A stretch of DNA of 64,000 nt from Lewinellaceae bacterium (GCA_016710765.1 JADJUJ010000002.1:1-64000), one strand, 5' to 3'; counted from the first letter of the stretch, positions 9,016-20,249 are shown. Program-made: numbers and translations. The notes: generated by a model from the letters alone, not told the origin.

Positions 9016-10603
9016 TTAAATATCAGATTGGTGTGCCGGTATTTTGCTCATTGCCCGCTCAGCGATGGCAGTAATAGACAGCGAAGGGTTGACACCCGGG
9101 TTGGCCGAAATCATTGACCCATCGCACACGTACATATTTTGGTATCCAAAAACCCGATTTTCGGCATCAATAACGGCATTTTCTGGGCTTTCACCCATCA
9201 CCGCACCACCCAAAATATGGGCTGTACCGGGAATGCCTGCCAATGGCGTCAGTCCAAATGCCATGGCTTTCCCATTTAATTTTTTTTCAAACATACGGGC
9301 CAATTGTGTGGCGCGGGGGGATAAAAGCGGTAGGCGCAGCAGCGGGATTGTCAATAGCGCTTTTAAGGAGGCCAAATCGACTGAGTTTAAACTGGATGGT
9401 GCTGTCGAGCGTTTGCATAAACAGCAATATCGTAGAATTCCGTGCCCAGTCGCGCACCCTGAAGTATTGCCAGTAAACCCTGGGATGAAGTACCACATCC
9501 TGCAGAATCCGAAACAAACGGATGAAGACATTTTTACCTTCCACGTAAGGCAGGAAGGTTGTTTTCCAGGCATTGGAACCAGGGCTATAGCGGCATACCT
9601 CAAGGTGGCTGTCGGCATCGGTGTGGAGAATGGAACCAATGGCCACGCCTTTAGAGAAGTCGCGGGTATCGTCGAGGCTGGTGATGGCGATAAGGCTTTC
9701 GTTGTTGGTACGGACGGATTTGCCAACAGCAGGCGACAATCGGGGCAGGCTTTTTCGCTTCAGTTGAAGCAGTAGTTTTACCGTCCCCAGCACACCTCCT
9801 GAAAATACTATTCCTTTGGTTGTCAGTGTTTTATGGCCTTTAAAAAAGCGCGTTGTGTCTTTTATTTTCACGGTGTATCCCTGTTTCCCATCCGTGCCAT
9901 CCAGGGGTATTACGTCGTAAACGGTTTGTTCAGCCAGAATACTGGCGCCATGCTGTTGGGCCAGATGGAGGTAGTTTTTATCCAGCGTATTTTTAGCGTT
10001 GTAGCGACATCCGGTCATACAGCCGCCACAAAAAGTGCAGCCGCTGCGATCGGGGCCCTTGCCGTCAAAATAGGGATCTGAGGTGGCTTCGGACGGATTT
10101 CCGAAGAAAACGGCCACATTTGTGGGCTTAAAATGCGATTTTTGGCCAATTTCTGCGGCAATGTCCTGCAGCGCCAGGTCTGAATCGAACAAGCGCGGGG
10201 TAGGGGAGGCACCCAGCATTTTAAGGGCTGTATCGTAAAACGGCGCCAGTTCTGTTTTCCAGTCGCACAGTTTGCTCCAGGAGCCGGAAGTGAAAAATTT
10301 TTCTGTGGGGACGGGCAGGGTATTGGCGTATACGAGCGAACCACCGCCGACACCTGTACCAGCCACAATGGCAACGTGCCTGAATATGCTGATCTTCATG
10401 ATCCCGTACCAGCGCAGCACAGGAGCCCAGAGCCATTTGGAAAGCGTCCAGTTCGTTTTAGGAAAATCCTCCGTGCGGTACCATTTGCCTTGTTCTACGA
10501 CCAACACCTTGTATCCTTTTTCTGAAAGCCTCAAGGCGCTCACCGAGCCGCCAAAGCCGCTTCCTATGATAATGTAGTCGTACTCCGTTTCCCTATTTAA
10601 CAT
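9016..10603 (-). CDS. GMC-type FAD oxidoreductase (cholesterol oxidase-like), homopolymer frameshift
   Basis: About 528 residues once corrected. N-terminal FAD-binding Rossmann motif YDYIIIGSGFGGSVSALRLS, second FAD loop GTGVGGGSLVYANTL, Cys-rich segment CTFCGGCMTGCRYNAKNTL, and C-terminal GMC signature ANPGVNPSLSITAIAERAM with a preceding AGIPGTAHILGG. Two overlapping frames join at the six-base C run (minus strand; G run at 9315-9320): with five C the protein reads through. Bacteroidota relatives are annotated as GMC or cholesterol oxidase; the substrate is unknown. ATG at 10603 is chosen since the FAD motif follows within 10 residues. It starts 43 bases after the TamB stop, same strand. 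Confidence 0.8.
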
Positions 10604-10645
10604 AATATAAATTATAAGTAAAATTGTCAAGTCTGAATCCAAGAC

Positions 10646-13600
10646 CTACTGCGACTTCTTTTTGAACAACTTACCCAATCCTTCCCACATTTCATCAAAC
10701 GAATCGTAATCCTTTCGGAAACTAATGCCCGCACCATAACGCGCCCTGAGCGATCCTCCGGCAAAATCCGGCTCTGTGCGCTGGTAAACCTTTACGCGCC
10801 ACTGGCGGTTCTTGGTAATCTGAATTTCTACGGTAACGTCTTCTCCCAGGAAAGAATCCTGATTTGGCGTAATCTGACGGCCGATGCCAAATTGTGAGCC
10901 GACCTGCACGGTAACCCGTTCATTGGCAAATCCGCTGGTGAGCCGCAATTGTAATTCGCGCCCGGTAACCGGGTCGTTCAGGTTTACATTGGTATTGTAC
11001 TCATTGTACGCAATATCGAAATCAATGCTGGAAACTTTGCCGTTGAACCACTCATAGGCCAAACCGCTGAGGTAACCCGACAACTGGCTGGTAAACACCT
11101 GTGTCAGGGTATTTATACCTGAACTCTGCGCCTGAAGCAACAAATTGCCTGAGCCACTGCTGGAAGGCAAAAATGAGCCCACTACCACCAGTCCGAACAC
11201 CTGACGATTCATCTCGTTTTGATCCAGGTTCAGTTGACGCAACTTGCTGTCTGTCAAAGATTTAAGCCTAGTGTATACGTTCGGAAAATCCAAATCAAAG
11301 GTGATGTCCGGTTTGAACAAATCACCAGTAAGGTGCATGGTAACCACTGCCTTGGTCGCTTTTTGTGCCTCATTAATAAGCGATTGGTCGCTGGTCAGTT
11401 GGAGTTCATCACTGATAAAGTTGTACACCGGTGTGTTTTCTTCATACGTAGCGTCGAGTTGAATCTGGGCGCCGTACGGATCACCATACCAGTTGATGGT
11501 TCCGCCTTCCGCAACGGTAAAGGGCTTATTCACCACGTTTAATAAAGTGAATAAATATTCACCACGCTTGATTATGTAATTGCCAAACATTTTGAACTCG
11601 CCCTCTCGGTTGACGCTCAAACTGATATCGCCCTCTCCCCTACCCTTTACAATATCACCAGCCTGCTCGTCAAAAATCAGCTGTACTTCCGCTTCATCAT
11701 TTATACTCAGGTTGATGTCGATATTCAGTCCGGTCAGGTCGGCGCGGTTGAAATTTTTGGTTTTTACCGAATCCTTTTGGGTCTTATCAATAAAAGTAAT
11801 AAAGTTTACCTCCTGTGCATCGGAAGTACTCGATAAGGGTATGTACAGGCGGGTATCCTTTCCTGTTATAACGTTTATGTTCATGTCGGTACGAATAAAT
11901 GTACCGCTGAAATTGGCTTTGAAGTATCCGATACCCTGTCCGTAAAAGAGGTCATTATCGCCCTTTAAAGTATTGAGCACCAGGAAGTTATTGTTTGTAG
12001 ATTCAACAGAACAATCAATTTTCCAATCCTTGAAGTAGTTGTGCCGGAGTCCGCCATGAATAATAGCTTTGTTTTGGTCACTTCCATCCCAAATCGTATC
12101 CCCTTCTGCCCAGATTTGTGTACTGCTCAGTTTTACTGTTTGGCCGTGCAGGTAAAACATGCTTTTGAGGTAGTCAATTTGGAACTGCCCTTCGTTAATC
12201 CTGACTGTGCCATCCATACCAACTTTATCAAAAGGGCCGGAGAAATGCACCTCCGCATCCATTGCACCACCTGTCTTTGAAATTCCCGGGATGAATTCTT
12301 GCAGTATGTGCATCGGGAAGTTACTGGCCTGAATATTGGCCTGGAATTCTTTCGGTCGCAGGTTTCGGAATTCGTCGTAGTTTTTGAGCACCTTGTTCCC
12401 TTCTGGCAACCAGGCCGCTGCAACCCTGACCTGATGAGCTTCACCTAAAAGGAACAGTTTTCCGAACAAAGGAGCTTGTAAGTTTTCCAGGTCGAAGTTG
12501 CCCGTAAGTTCGCCATAAGGTGTATTTCTGATGAAAACAGTATCAGTAGTGAGAAAGACCGACAGTTCCTTCATGTTGAACACATCCTGCACCTCAAATT
12601 CCAGATCATAAATCTTACCACGGTACATGGTGGTATCAGTGGTCTTTAGAATCTTATTGAGGAAATTCAAATCGAAGTTCGTCAAACCTAATTTGAGTCC
12701 AATCCCATTGTTTAGGCTGTCCAGCAAAATCCGCTGGTTATGATTGTTGCCCAGTTCAAAATTTTGTGCAGCAATATAATTTTTGGCAAAGCGAACAAAG
12801 TTGTCTTCCGCAATATACCAGGGCTCGTTGAAAAGGGCCATGTTGCTGGAGTTGAATCGCAGTTGCCACAGCGAGTCTGCGACCGTAAGCACAGCCTTCA
12901 AATTAAGGTTTCTTATTATATTAACACTGTCACTGCCCAGCGTTTTCAATTCAAGATTTAGCCATCTTTACTGCCTTCGCCAGAAAAGGCGATGGGTTCA
13001 AGCGGGTCGCGCTCCCCTACCCTTGTTTCTGGTACATCCAGGTGGAAACTGACTTGGTTATCGCGGCTTAGCCAACCAAAGTCGAGGCGTCTGAAGGTAA
13101 CACCGGCATATCCAACGGATGGCGCGTTTAATTCCAGGTTGAGCATGCCTTTCCCCGTTTCAATATTACCAAGGATAGAAACATCTACCAGGCTGTCCAT
13201 TTTAGGATCAATCAAATGAAGCCACTCCTTGGTATCCCTGAAATTTACGGTAAAGCGCACCTGGTCCTTCAGCGCCAGGGTATCATTGCGCAACAAACCC
13301 AATTGTTGGGCGAACAAGGGATGCTGTCGGCTGAGTAAATACTGGATATGATCACCCAGTGTAAGTGGATTGAACCGGCCTTCTGCTGTACCGGATATGA
13401 TATCTGAATTGAGGATAAATTGCCGTTCCCCTTTTGTGTTATAGCCCGATTTAAACTGTAAAATCCCAATATGGTGAACTGTTTTTTTATTTTCCACTAG
13501 TTCTATATCCCTGAAATTCGCTTCGCCTGCCAGGTCGTCGAGGTTGTGCATCTGCAAATTAATCATGGGAATTTTACCCGATATTACCCAATCTTTTTGG

Positions 13601-15585
13601 ACCAGGTTCAGGGCGCCAAGGTCAAGGCGTTTGATGTCAGCCTGCAAGTCGAGAATCGGTAGGGTGTCTTGGAAATTTGCGGTTCCGTCAAAGACAAAAT
13701 TGATGTTTGGGTCTTCAATACCAAAATGGCCGTTGAAGACATATTTATTGAAATTACCGTTCATGGTCAGGTTGCGATACCGATACCCTTTATAGGTCAG
13801 AGAATCTATAGCGCCGGTAATTTTGGCTTTTATGGTGGGCAACGTGAGGCCCGATGAACCATCTGCGATGTTGAGGTGAAAGGTTGTTTTGCCAAAATTT
13901 GAATCCCCCGTCCAGGAGGCCAGGTCAAAAGCCGTCATATTCAGCTGACCAGAATAAGTTGCTTTTGCCGCCCCTCCAGTAAGATCAAGCTCCATGTCCA
14001 GATCGCCAGAACCCACATCGGTGACAATATGACCATCCAGGATATGGTTGTAGCCAAACAAGACCTGGTACCTTCCTTCATAATTGATGTGTCCCAGCTT
14101 GTTAAAAATTGCCGGTGCATTGAAACCTGGTATGATGGCGCGAATAGTGGCCATGTCAGAACGCAAAGTTTTAAAATCGAAGGCCAATCGGATGCGGTCG
14201 GCGCCCTCTCCCATATCGTCACCGTCAAAATCACCTTTTATCAGGGTTCGCTGGCCCAGTTTCAGGGTTAAATCCCGGCCGTTCAGGCTGTTGATTTTGC
14301 CATAAATATGGCCTTGTAATTGTGCCGTTTCTCCGCGATTTCTAACAAAAAAAGTGTTTCTGTTCAACGACGGGTCGAAATACATGATGTCATTTAGCTG
14401 AACATGCGATCCTTCAGTAAAACGGGCATCCATTTTGACGCGATCGTTGAATTTTAAAAAATCTCGATAACTACGGTACTGGAGCGTGATGGTATCACCA
14501 AGTTCGGTGCCCGAGGTCTGAATCTTCGTGTCGTACAGCGCCGTTATGGAATCACATACAACCACATCTTTGGCTTCAGCATGCAGCAAAGTAAACCCAC
14601 AGCGCTCCTTTGCTGCCAGGTGCTTTAAATGGCCAGAAAAGAACAAGTCGTCATTCATGTAGACATGCTCAGCCTGTATTTGAATGCCGCTTACTTCCAT
14701 GTTGTGAAAGTCCATCACCGAGTCCGCTTCTATACGCGGGTATCCTCTGGCCGATTGGTCGAGGTTAAACCGACCATTACTGAGGTTAAAACGCTCCACG
14801 ATCATACGCAAGGGGGGGGCGGCAAAAGCCGTATCGATACTTGCTGAAATGGTTTTCACTTCCGGGGCCTTGCCTTCAGGAAGCGGGTGCCCCTCATATT
14901 CCCGGAGTAAAAACGAGAAACCGTCGACGGAAACCGAGCGAATTTCGGCCAACCGCGACAGCAGATCGAAACGGTCAATTCTGATGTTGGCGGAGGGCAA
15001 CTTGAAGAGCATCATCTGCCCACGTACCGCATCATCGGAGAGAAACTGAACATTAGTAAGCCACAGGTTTTTGACTTTGAACTGTAATGCCGAAGGTTTG
15101 CCCGATTTTGGCGTGTCAGTACTGAAGTAATCCAGAATAAACTGGGCGTTGTTGTCGAACTCCCCAACCCTTCTGCGCAAGTTCACGGTTGCCCTGTTGA
15201 GCCGTATTTCGTTAAACTCCAACTTGTTGTTGAACAGGGAAAAAATATTGTTGTTTAGCCCCGCCCGCAGTTCCCGCGCATACAAAAGCGTGTCGCCTTT
15301 TTGGTCGGCCACATAAAAACCATCCAGAACGAGGTTGTCAAACAAAGCAATATCGATATGATCGATTTGAACGGTAGTTTGCAGTTCTTTTGACAAATAG
15401 TCGGTAACCTTTCCGATGATCCAATTCTGGACGAAGGGTGTTTGCAGCACAAAATAAAGGACTATAAAGGCAAACACAACGCTAAAGGCAATATTCTCTA
15501 CTCTTCGCCAAATCCTTCGGACCAGCGAAAGTGCACTGTTTTTCAGGACAGGCGGTTGTTCAGGTTCTTGTTGCTGCTTTTCCAC
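10646..15585 (-). CDS. tamB: TamB-like translocation and assembly module protein, one frameshift
   Basis: About 1646 residues after correction. N-terminal membrane anchor (RRVENIAFSVVFAFIVLYFV) followed by AsmA/TamB-like beta-strand repeats, for example TTVQIDHIDIALFDNLVLDGF. The C-terminal TamB (DUF490) domain contains IKRGEYLFTLLNVVNKPF and GDPYGAQIQLDATYEE. Such proteins form lipid-transfer grooves bridging the inner and outer membranes and assist outer-membrane protein assembly. The frame breaks at about 12960: 15585-12958 ends GEGSKDG, and adding one base gives SKDGLNLELKTLGSD, running unbroken to 10646. GTG at 15585 is preferred over ATG 15681 because the longer version would translate through a terminator-like hairpin at 15600-15641. 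It lies upstream of the GMC gene. Confidence 0.85.
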
Positions 15586-15599
15586 GATTTTAATAACAA

Positions 15600-15641
15600 A
15601 CAAAAAAGTGTGGTCGTTGCAACGGGCCCACACTTTTTTGT
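15600..15641 (-). terminator. Terminator-like hairpin between the coiled-coil gene and tamB
   Basis: 14-base perfect arms (15600-15613 and 15628-15641), each a six-base A or T run next to GTGTGG/CCACAC, with a 14-base loop that itself holds the palindrome CGTTGCAACG. T-rich sequence follows on the minus strand. It sits 68 bases downstream of the stop of the minus-strand coiled-coil gene, and just before the chosen tamB GTG start, so it may act as terminator for the first and attenuator for the second. A near-consensus -7 box, TACCTTCG, lies at 15647-15654 upstream of it. Confidence 0.6.
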
Positions 15642-15708
15642 GTAATGCGAAGGTACGGGCGAGCCGCATGCTTCGCAGCATTTTAGCATAACTTTAATGA
15701 CCCAATGA

Positions 15709-16633
15709 TCAGGATACCCGGAAACTAGAAGCACCGAGCAGGCCTTTGTCACAATATATAGCGACAACATAGTTGCCGGCTTTTATCCGATCATCAAATT
15801 TATGAGAAAACGACAAGCGCTGTGTATTCACAACATTGACAGATTTTATCTCCTGTGCCAGGATCTCAACAGGTCCGGTAGGCGCATACACGGTGGCCTT
15901 GATAGGATTGACACTAGGGATTGGATTGCCTTTATCATCTGTAACCACCAGGTATATTTTTTGTGCTCCCTGGTAATTGGCCGGCACATCCGCGAGGTCG
16001 AAAGTAACGAGGATGCCCTTTGCACGGCGGGCCTTGGTGGTCAATTTTTCTGTTTTGCGCTCTACTTCAACCCTGAAAGAGGTTGCTTTAAACGTGGCCG
16101 ACTGGGTTTTGCGGATTTGGTCTTCCAATTGCTTGGCAAGTCCGGTAACCTGTTCGGATAGTTGGGTGTTTTGCCCCTTAAGGTTTTCGTTTTCACCCGA
16201 AAGGCGAACGTTTTCTGTTTTAAGCGCATCATTCTCCGACTGCAGGGCAGTGATGATTTGTTCAAACTCTGATTTTACCTTTTGCAATTCAGCAATCTGG
16301 CTGCGCAATGCCGTAAGATCTTTGGTGCTTTGCGCCTTAATTTGTTTGATGACAATCTCTTTTTGTTCAACAACCTGTGCTGTAGCGCTCACTTCGCCTT
16401 GAAGGCTTTCATTTTCAACGCGAAGGTCGGAGTAGGCCACAGACATGCTGTCCAATTCCGATTGCAGATGCTCCCTTTTCACTCGTTAATTGGAGCGCAA
16501 GTTCTTCTTTCTCCTTAGAGACCAATTTAAGGTCTTTGGATTTTTGCCAGAAGAACCAGCCTAATGTGGCTGAAAGTAGCAACAGTAATGCAATGACAAC
16601 ACTGTAAATGCGGGAGTTTTGATTATCACTCAT
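15709..16633 (-). CDS. Membrane-anchored coiled-coil protein of unknown function, one frameshift
   Basis: About 307 residues after correction. N-terminus MSDNQNSRIYSVVIALLLLL gives one membrane helix (about residues 10-28) with a short cytoplasmic tail. A long coiled coil follows, heptad-rich with LQSELDSM, LRVENESLQGE, LQSENDALKTENV and LKGQNTQLSEQV (about residues 35-190), and then a C-terminal beta-rich domain (YLVVTDDKGNPI, SFSHKFDD, NYVVAIYCDKGLLG). Frames join at GAAAAGGGAG near 16483 by removing one G. Not recognised beyond that; the layout resembles an inner-membrane protein with a periplasmic rod and a terminal sensing or binding domain. A terminator-like hairpin follows at 15641-15600. 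Confidence 0.65.
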
Positions 16634-16764
16634 AGGATATTCGGATGTTGGTTTGAAAATTGTTTTGTTGGTAAAGATAAACTGTCGGCTTCAGCAAAAC
16701 CAATGCCGAATAAAATTTGTGCAAGAAAGGACAACAAAAACGAGTGAAGGCCATCTAAATTGCA

Positions 16765-17361
16765 TTATTTTTTACTCAACATTTCTTTCACGCGCATTAA
16801 ATCTTCCTTAGTATTCACATTGATGAGTTCTGCGGCAAATTTGGCCGGAATCAACTTGTAATTTTTAGTGTTTTTTAAGGTGTCGCGGAGGCTATACATC
16901 CCATTAACCTGCGCCGATTGTAATATTTCAACAGATAAAGGCTCCCAAATGGCCAACAATGGTTCCGGAGCAGCGGGGTTTTCTGGCTGTGAATATGCGG
17001 TACAAAATACGGTAGATTTGCGTTGTTCCAACAAAAACTGAAGGGTATTACTGTTGACCATTGGCATATCGCAGGCAACCACAAGCACCGCACAACCGGG
17101 AAAAGATTCCATTGCTGAAAGAATTCCCCCATTGGCCCAATAGCATCGAAGCGGTCAGGAAGTGTTTCCCCAGGGTGCAAAGGCAGCCAACTGATCCTGT
17201 CGGCAGGAAATCACCACGGGTATTTCCAAATGCTTCAACAGAATCGCCAAATATTGCCACTGGGGTACATTATGCCATTCCAATTGGCTTTTATCTTGCC
17301 CAAGGCGCGAGGAAAAGCCCCCTGCAAGCACCATCCCCACGATTTGAACGGGCTTCAACAC
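16765..17361 (-). CDS. mobA: Molybdenum cofactor guanylyltransferase MobA, two frameshifts
   Basis: About 198 residues, the usual MobA length. N-terminal nucleotide-binding motif GMVLAGGFSSRLGQDKSQLEW, then (after a shift near 17178) DRFDAIGPMG and (after a second shift in a five-G run near 17127) ILSAMESFPGCAVLVVACDMPMV, the catalytic metal-binding region. The C-terminus FAAELINVNTKEDL is typical. MobA attaches GMP to molybdopterin to make the bis-MGD cofactor of formate dehydrogenases and related enzymes. GTG start at 17361 overlaps the stop of the upstream DUF7009-type gene by 7 bases. fdhD, divergent nearby, supports a molybdoenzyme context, although no formate dehydrogenase is in the window. 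Confidence 0.8.
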
Positions 17362-17726
17362 AACGGTTCCTGCTGGTCTGCCAATTCCTGAAAATAATCT
17401 GCCTTATCCTCATCCGGTCGGTCTTTACAAGGAAAATCCTTTTCAACCAACAAGTGCAATCCATCGGCATCAGGCGCAACCATACCAACCTGTTCTGAAT
17501 CCATCCATTGGAATGCAGCCGCAAATGGAAGTCGGATGAAAAGCGTACCTTTCGAGAACCCAGCGTTCATATCCACACTTTCCGGGTCCAGGCGCAGTTC
17601 CCAAGCAAAGAGCACCTCCCCAGGGAACTTGACTTCTGTACGGAGGAAATGATTTTTCCGCAGGGCTTCAATTTCGGATTTCCGCAAACGCAGGCGGACA
17701 CTATTCGTTTCACAACGTATCTTCAT
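17355..17726 (-). CDS. DUF7009-type protein, small beta-rich
   Basis: 123 residues, starting MKIRCETNSVRLRLRKSEIE at ATG 17726-17724. Beta-rich, acidic C-terminus, no signal peptide or membrane helix, no obvious catalytic motif. The N-terminal KIR-x5-VRLRL-x3-E resembles a small Bacteroidota family (DUF7009) often beside mobA or fdhD; that link is from memory. The next gene, mobA, overlaps its stop, so the two are probably cotranslated and it may be a molybdenum-cofactor accessory protein (inference). Its start codon shares the CATG at 17724-17727 with a possible fdhD start on the other strand. Confidence 0.6.
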   Translation of the reverse strand: MKIRCETNSVRLRLRKSEIEALRKNHFLRTEVKFPGEVLFAWELRLDPESVDMNAGFSKGTLFIRLPFAAAFQWMDSEQVGMVAPDADGLHLLVEKDFPCKDRPDEDKADYFQELADQQEPLC

Positions 17727-17751
17727 GGCGAACAATTTTGACAAAGTTAGC

Positions 17752-18573
17752 ATGAAAAATAAAATTCAGCAGGTACAAACCTGGACTATTACACCTGGCG
17801 AGCGAACTTTCAGAAGTGACATGTTGGTGGCCGAAGAACCGCTGGAGATCCGGCTTGCGTTTGGTTCAGGTCAGGGCCGTAAACGATTTTCAGTTGCTGT
17901 AACCATGCGGACTCCTGGTGATGATGAAGATCTAGCCATTGGTTTTTTATTTACCGAGGGTATTATAGCAGGCCGCGATGCTGTGATTGCTACCCGGTGG
18001 CTCGATGAGCATGTGCTGTTGGTAGAGTTGCACCCAGATGTATACGTAGACGAGGAACGTTTGGTGCGGCATTTTTTCACCTCCAGCAGTTGTGGTATTT
18101 GTGGAAAAGCCTCCCTGGAAGCGGTGCGCACCATCACATCATTTTACCCTATTGCCGGAAGTCCGGTTGTTAGCCCAGATTTTATATTACAATTGCCTGG
18201 ACTCATGTCGAAACAACAGGAGACTTTTGCTTCTACGGGTGGCTTGCATGCTACTGTATTGTTTGACCTCGCTGGTAATTTATTGTACTTGCGTGAGGAT
18301 GTTGGCCGCCACAATGCCATGGACAAAGTCATTGGCGCTGCTTTGCGGGCTGGTCATCCCCTACCCTTCCGGGAAAACCTTGTTATGGTTAGCGGGCGGG
18401 CAGGCTTTGAACTGATCCAAAAAGCCTCCATGGCTGGTGTGCCCATACTTGCGGCCGTGGGTGCGCCCTCTGGCTTGGCGGTTGCGCTGGCAGAAGCCAG
18501 TAACATGAGTTTGATCGGTTTTTTGCGCGAAAAACGCTTCAATATCTATTCTTCCCCTGAAAGAATCGCGTAA
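17752..18573 (+). CDS. fdhD: FdhD, formate dehydrogenase accessory sulfurtransferase
   Basis: 273 residues, full length for the family. The essential sulfur-relay cysteines are present in the loop FFTSSSCGICGKASLEA (CxxC). Other conserved stretches are GDDEDLAIGFLFTEGII, TGGLHATVLFD, REDVGRHNAMDKVIG and SGRAGFELIQKASMAGVP. FdhD receives sulfur from a cysteine desulfurase and transfers it to the bis-MGD cofactor, which activates formate dehydrogenase. ATG 17752 is preferred; an in-frame ATG at 17725 adds nine unconserved residues and overlaps the divergent gene's start. Only about 25 bases separate the divergent starts, so both promoters must overlap the neighbouring coding regions. Confidence 0.92.
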   Translation: MKNKIQQVQTWTITPGERTFRSDMLVAEEPLEIRLAFGSGQGRKRFSVAVTMRTPGDDEDLAIGFLFTEGIIAGRDAVIATRWLDEHVLLVELHPDVYVDEERLVRHFFTSSSCGICGKASLEAVRTITSFYPIAGSPVVSPDFILQLPGLMSKQQETFASTGGLHATVLFDLAGNLLYLREDVGRHNAMDKVIGAALRAGHPLPFRENLVMVSGRAGFELIQKASMAGVPILAAVGAPSGLAVALAEASNMSLIGFLREKRFNIYSSPERIA

Positions 18574-18665
18574 TACTGAAAAAGTGCAACTGCCTCCCTA
18601 GTTTGTCCAAACTCCGCAACAACAACCCGATGCACCTTTGTGACACAAAAAAATAAAACAGCTGC

Positions 18666-19463
18666 ATGGAAATTCTAGGTTACGTTGGTGCGATTATTAT
18701 GGGTTTGTCGCTTGGATTAATTGGAGGTGGTGGATCCATTCTCACTGTTCCTATTTTGGTATACCTTTTTAGTGTTGATGCTGTGCTTGCAACAGCATAT
18801 TCCTTATTTATTGTGGGTTTTACCAGCCTTATCGGCTCATTTAGCCACATCAAAATGGGCAATATACATTGGCGCACGGCAATTGTCTTTGGTATTCCGG
18901 CCATTCTTACGGTTTTTTTTACCCGCGCGGTGATCATGCCGGCCATCCCGCTTGAAGTATTTACAATTGGTAGTTTTGTTGTCACAAAGTCTATATTACT
19001 GTTGGTCTTGTTTGCTATACTAATGCTGCTGGCATCCTACAGTATGATTCGCAAAAGCAAACCCAAAAAGGAAGTAACCGGAGAAGTGAAATTCAACTAT
19101 CCGCTTATTTTGGGAGAAGGCATTGTCGTTGGACTGGTTACCGGGCTCGTAGGTGCCGGTGGTGGCTTCCTTATCATACCTGCGCTGGTGCTTTTGGCGA
19201 ATTTGCCCATGAAACAAGCAGTAGGAACCTCCTTGGTCATCATTGCGGCAAAATCACTTATTGGCTTTACGGGTGATTTGAGTGGTAACGAAGTCATCGA
19301 CTGGAAATTCCTGGGCATCTTTTCGGCTATTGCTGTCGTGGGCATTTTGCTGGGGAGTCTTTTATCCAAACGCATTTCAGATGAAAAACTGAAACCTGCA
19401 TTTGGCTGGTTCGTATTGATTATGGGTTTATATATTCTGACGAAAGAGCTTATCTTAACTTAA
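18666..19463 (+). CDS. TauE/SafE-family sulfite/sulfur compound exporter
   Basis: 265 residues, seven to eight membrane helices, two homologous halves. The duplicated TauE motif is visible as GLSLGLIGGGGSILTVPILV near residue 14 and GLVTGLVGAGGGFLIIPALV near residue 155. The family moves sulfite, sulfoacetate or other organosulfonates across the cytoplasmic membrane. It is the first gene of a plus-strand set with two rhodaneses, a SoxB-like enzyme and a DsrE-like protein, which supports a sulfur role. A 74-base gap follows before the next gene. Confidence 0.85.
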   Translation: MEILGYVGAIIMGLSLGLIGGGGSILTVPILVYLFSVDAVLATAYSLFIVGFTSLIGSFSHIKMGNIHWRTAIVFGIPAILTVFFTRAVIMPAIPLEVFTIGSFVVTKSILLLVLFAILMLLASYSMIRKSKPKKEVTGEVKFNYPLILGEGIVVGLVTGLVGAGGGFLIIPALVLLANLPMKQAVGTSLVIIAAKSLIGFTGDLSGNEVIDWKFLGIFSAIAVVGILLGSLLSKRISDEKLKPAFGWFVLIMGLYILTKELILT

Positions 19464-19537
19464 ATTGCATCCCCGGAGTTTGGCATAGGCCACTCCAATT
19501 CAGTATATTTCCTTCCTGTAATTTAAACTAAACTGTC

Positions 19538-19921
19538 ATGAAGCACCTTGTTTTTATTGTCCTGATCATGTCGGGACTTGCTTGTAGTAACGACACTGTC
19601 GCACAAAAAAAACTGCAAACCGCAGAATTTGAAACCATGCTTAACAAAACGGCTGGTGTTCAACTGATTGATGTAAGGACTCCGGAAGAGTTTGCAGCCG
19701 GCCACCTCGTTGGCGCAAAGAACATCAATTATTATGATGCTGATTTTCAGTCGAAAATAAACCAGGTCGACAAAAGCAAGCCAGTTCTGGTCTATTGCGC
19801 AGTCGGCGGTCGCAGTGCTCAAGCTGCCTCCAAAATGAATAAAATGGGTTTTACCCAGGTTTATGATCTTGCAGGTGGCATCAACGCATGGAACGCAGCC
19901 GGTAAAAAAACGGTTCAATAA
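19538..19921 (+). CDS. Rhodanese-domain lipoprotein
   Basis: 127 residues. N-terminal signal with lipobox (LIMSGLACS, Cys about residue 17), so probably a lipid-anchored periplasmic protein. Single rhodanese domain: LIDVRTPEEFAAGHLVGAKN and active-site loop YCAVGGRSAQAA with the catalytic Cys in a six-residue loop (C-A-V-G-G-R), the sulfurtransferase type. It probably accepts or donates sulfane sulfur in the periplasm, consistent with the SoxB-like enzyme two genes downstream, which carries an export signal. 16 bases to the next gene. Confidence 0.88.
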   Translation: MKHLVFIVLIMSGLACSNDTVAQKKLQTAEFETMLNKTAGVQLIDVRTPEEFAAGHLVGAKNINYYDADFQSKINQVDKSKPVLVYCAVGGRSAQAASKMNKMGFTQVYDLAGGINAWNAAGKKTVQ

Positions 19922-19937
19922 ACAACTACCCCACACT

Positions 19938-20249
19938 ATGTTCAACTTTATTAAAAAACTCTTCGGCCCTGGAGTCGACTTTAAGGCCCTCGCTGCTGCG
20001 GGAGCCCTTATTATTGATGTGCGCACGCCAGAAGAGTTTAAACAAGGGCACTTGAAAGGATCGGTTAATATCCCTCTTCAAATCATAGCCGGCAAAATAC
20101 CTGAAATTCAAAAGAAGAATAAGGTCGTTATCGCCATTTGCCGCACGGGCTCCCGTAGTAGTATGGCTACCGGTATGATGAAAAGAGCGGGTATTGAAGC
20201 CTATAATGGCGGATCCTGGAACGGGCTTGCCCATAAAATCAACGCATGA
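19938..20249 (+). CDS. Single-domain rhodanese sulfurtransferase
   Basis: 103 residues, rhodanese fold: LIIDVRTPEEFKQGHLKGSV and active loop ICRTGSRSSMA with the catalytic Cys in C-R-T-G-S-R. No clear signal peptide; the N-terminus MFNFIKKLFGPGVDFKAL looks like a short amphipathic helix. Paralog of the preceding lipoprotein rhodanese (shared DVRTPEEF and GHL), so the pair may serve the periplasmic and cytoplasmic faces. The stop overlaps the SoxB-like start by four bases (ATGA), so translation is coupled. ATG 19938 is chosen over an earlier in-frame start inside the previous gene. Confidence 0.88.
   Translation: MFNFIKKLFGPGVDFKALAAAGALIIDVRTPEEFKQGHLKGSVNIPLQIIAGKIPEIQKKNKVVIAICRTGSRSSMATGMMKRAGIEAYNGGSWNGLAHKINA

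Noticed and set aside
15585..15681. ATG 15681 as the tamB start
   Set aside because: It would translate across a terminator-like hairpin and adds 32 residues without a signal or conserved pattern; GTG 15585 is preferred.
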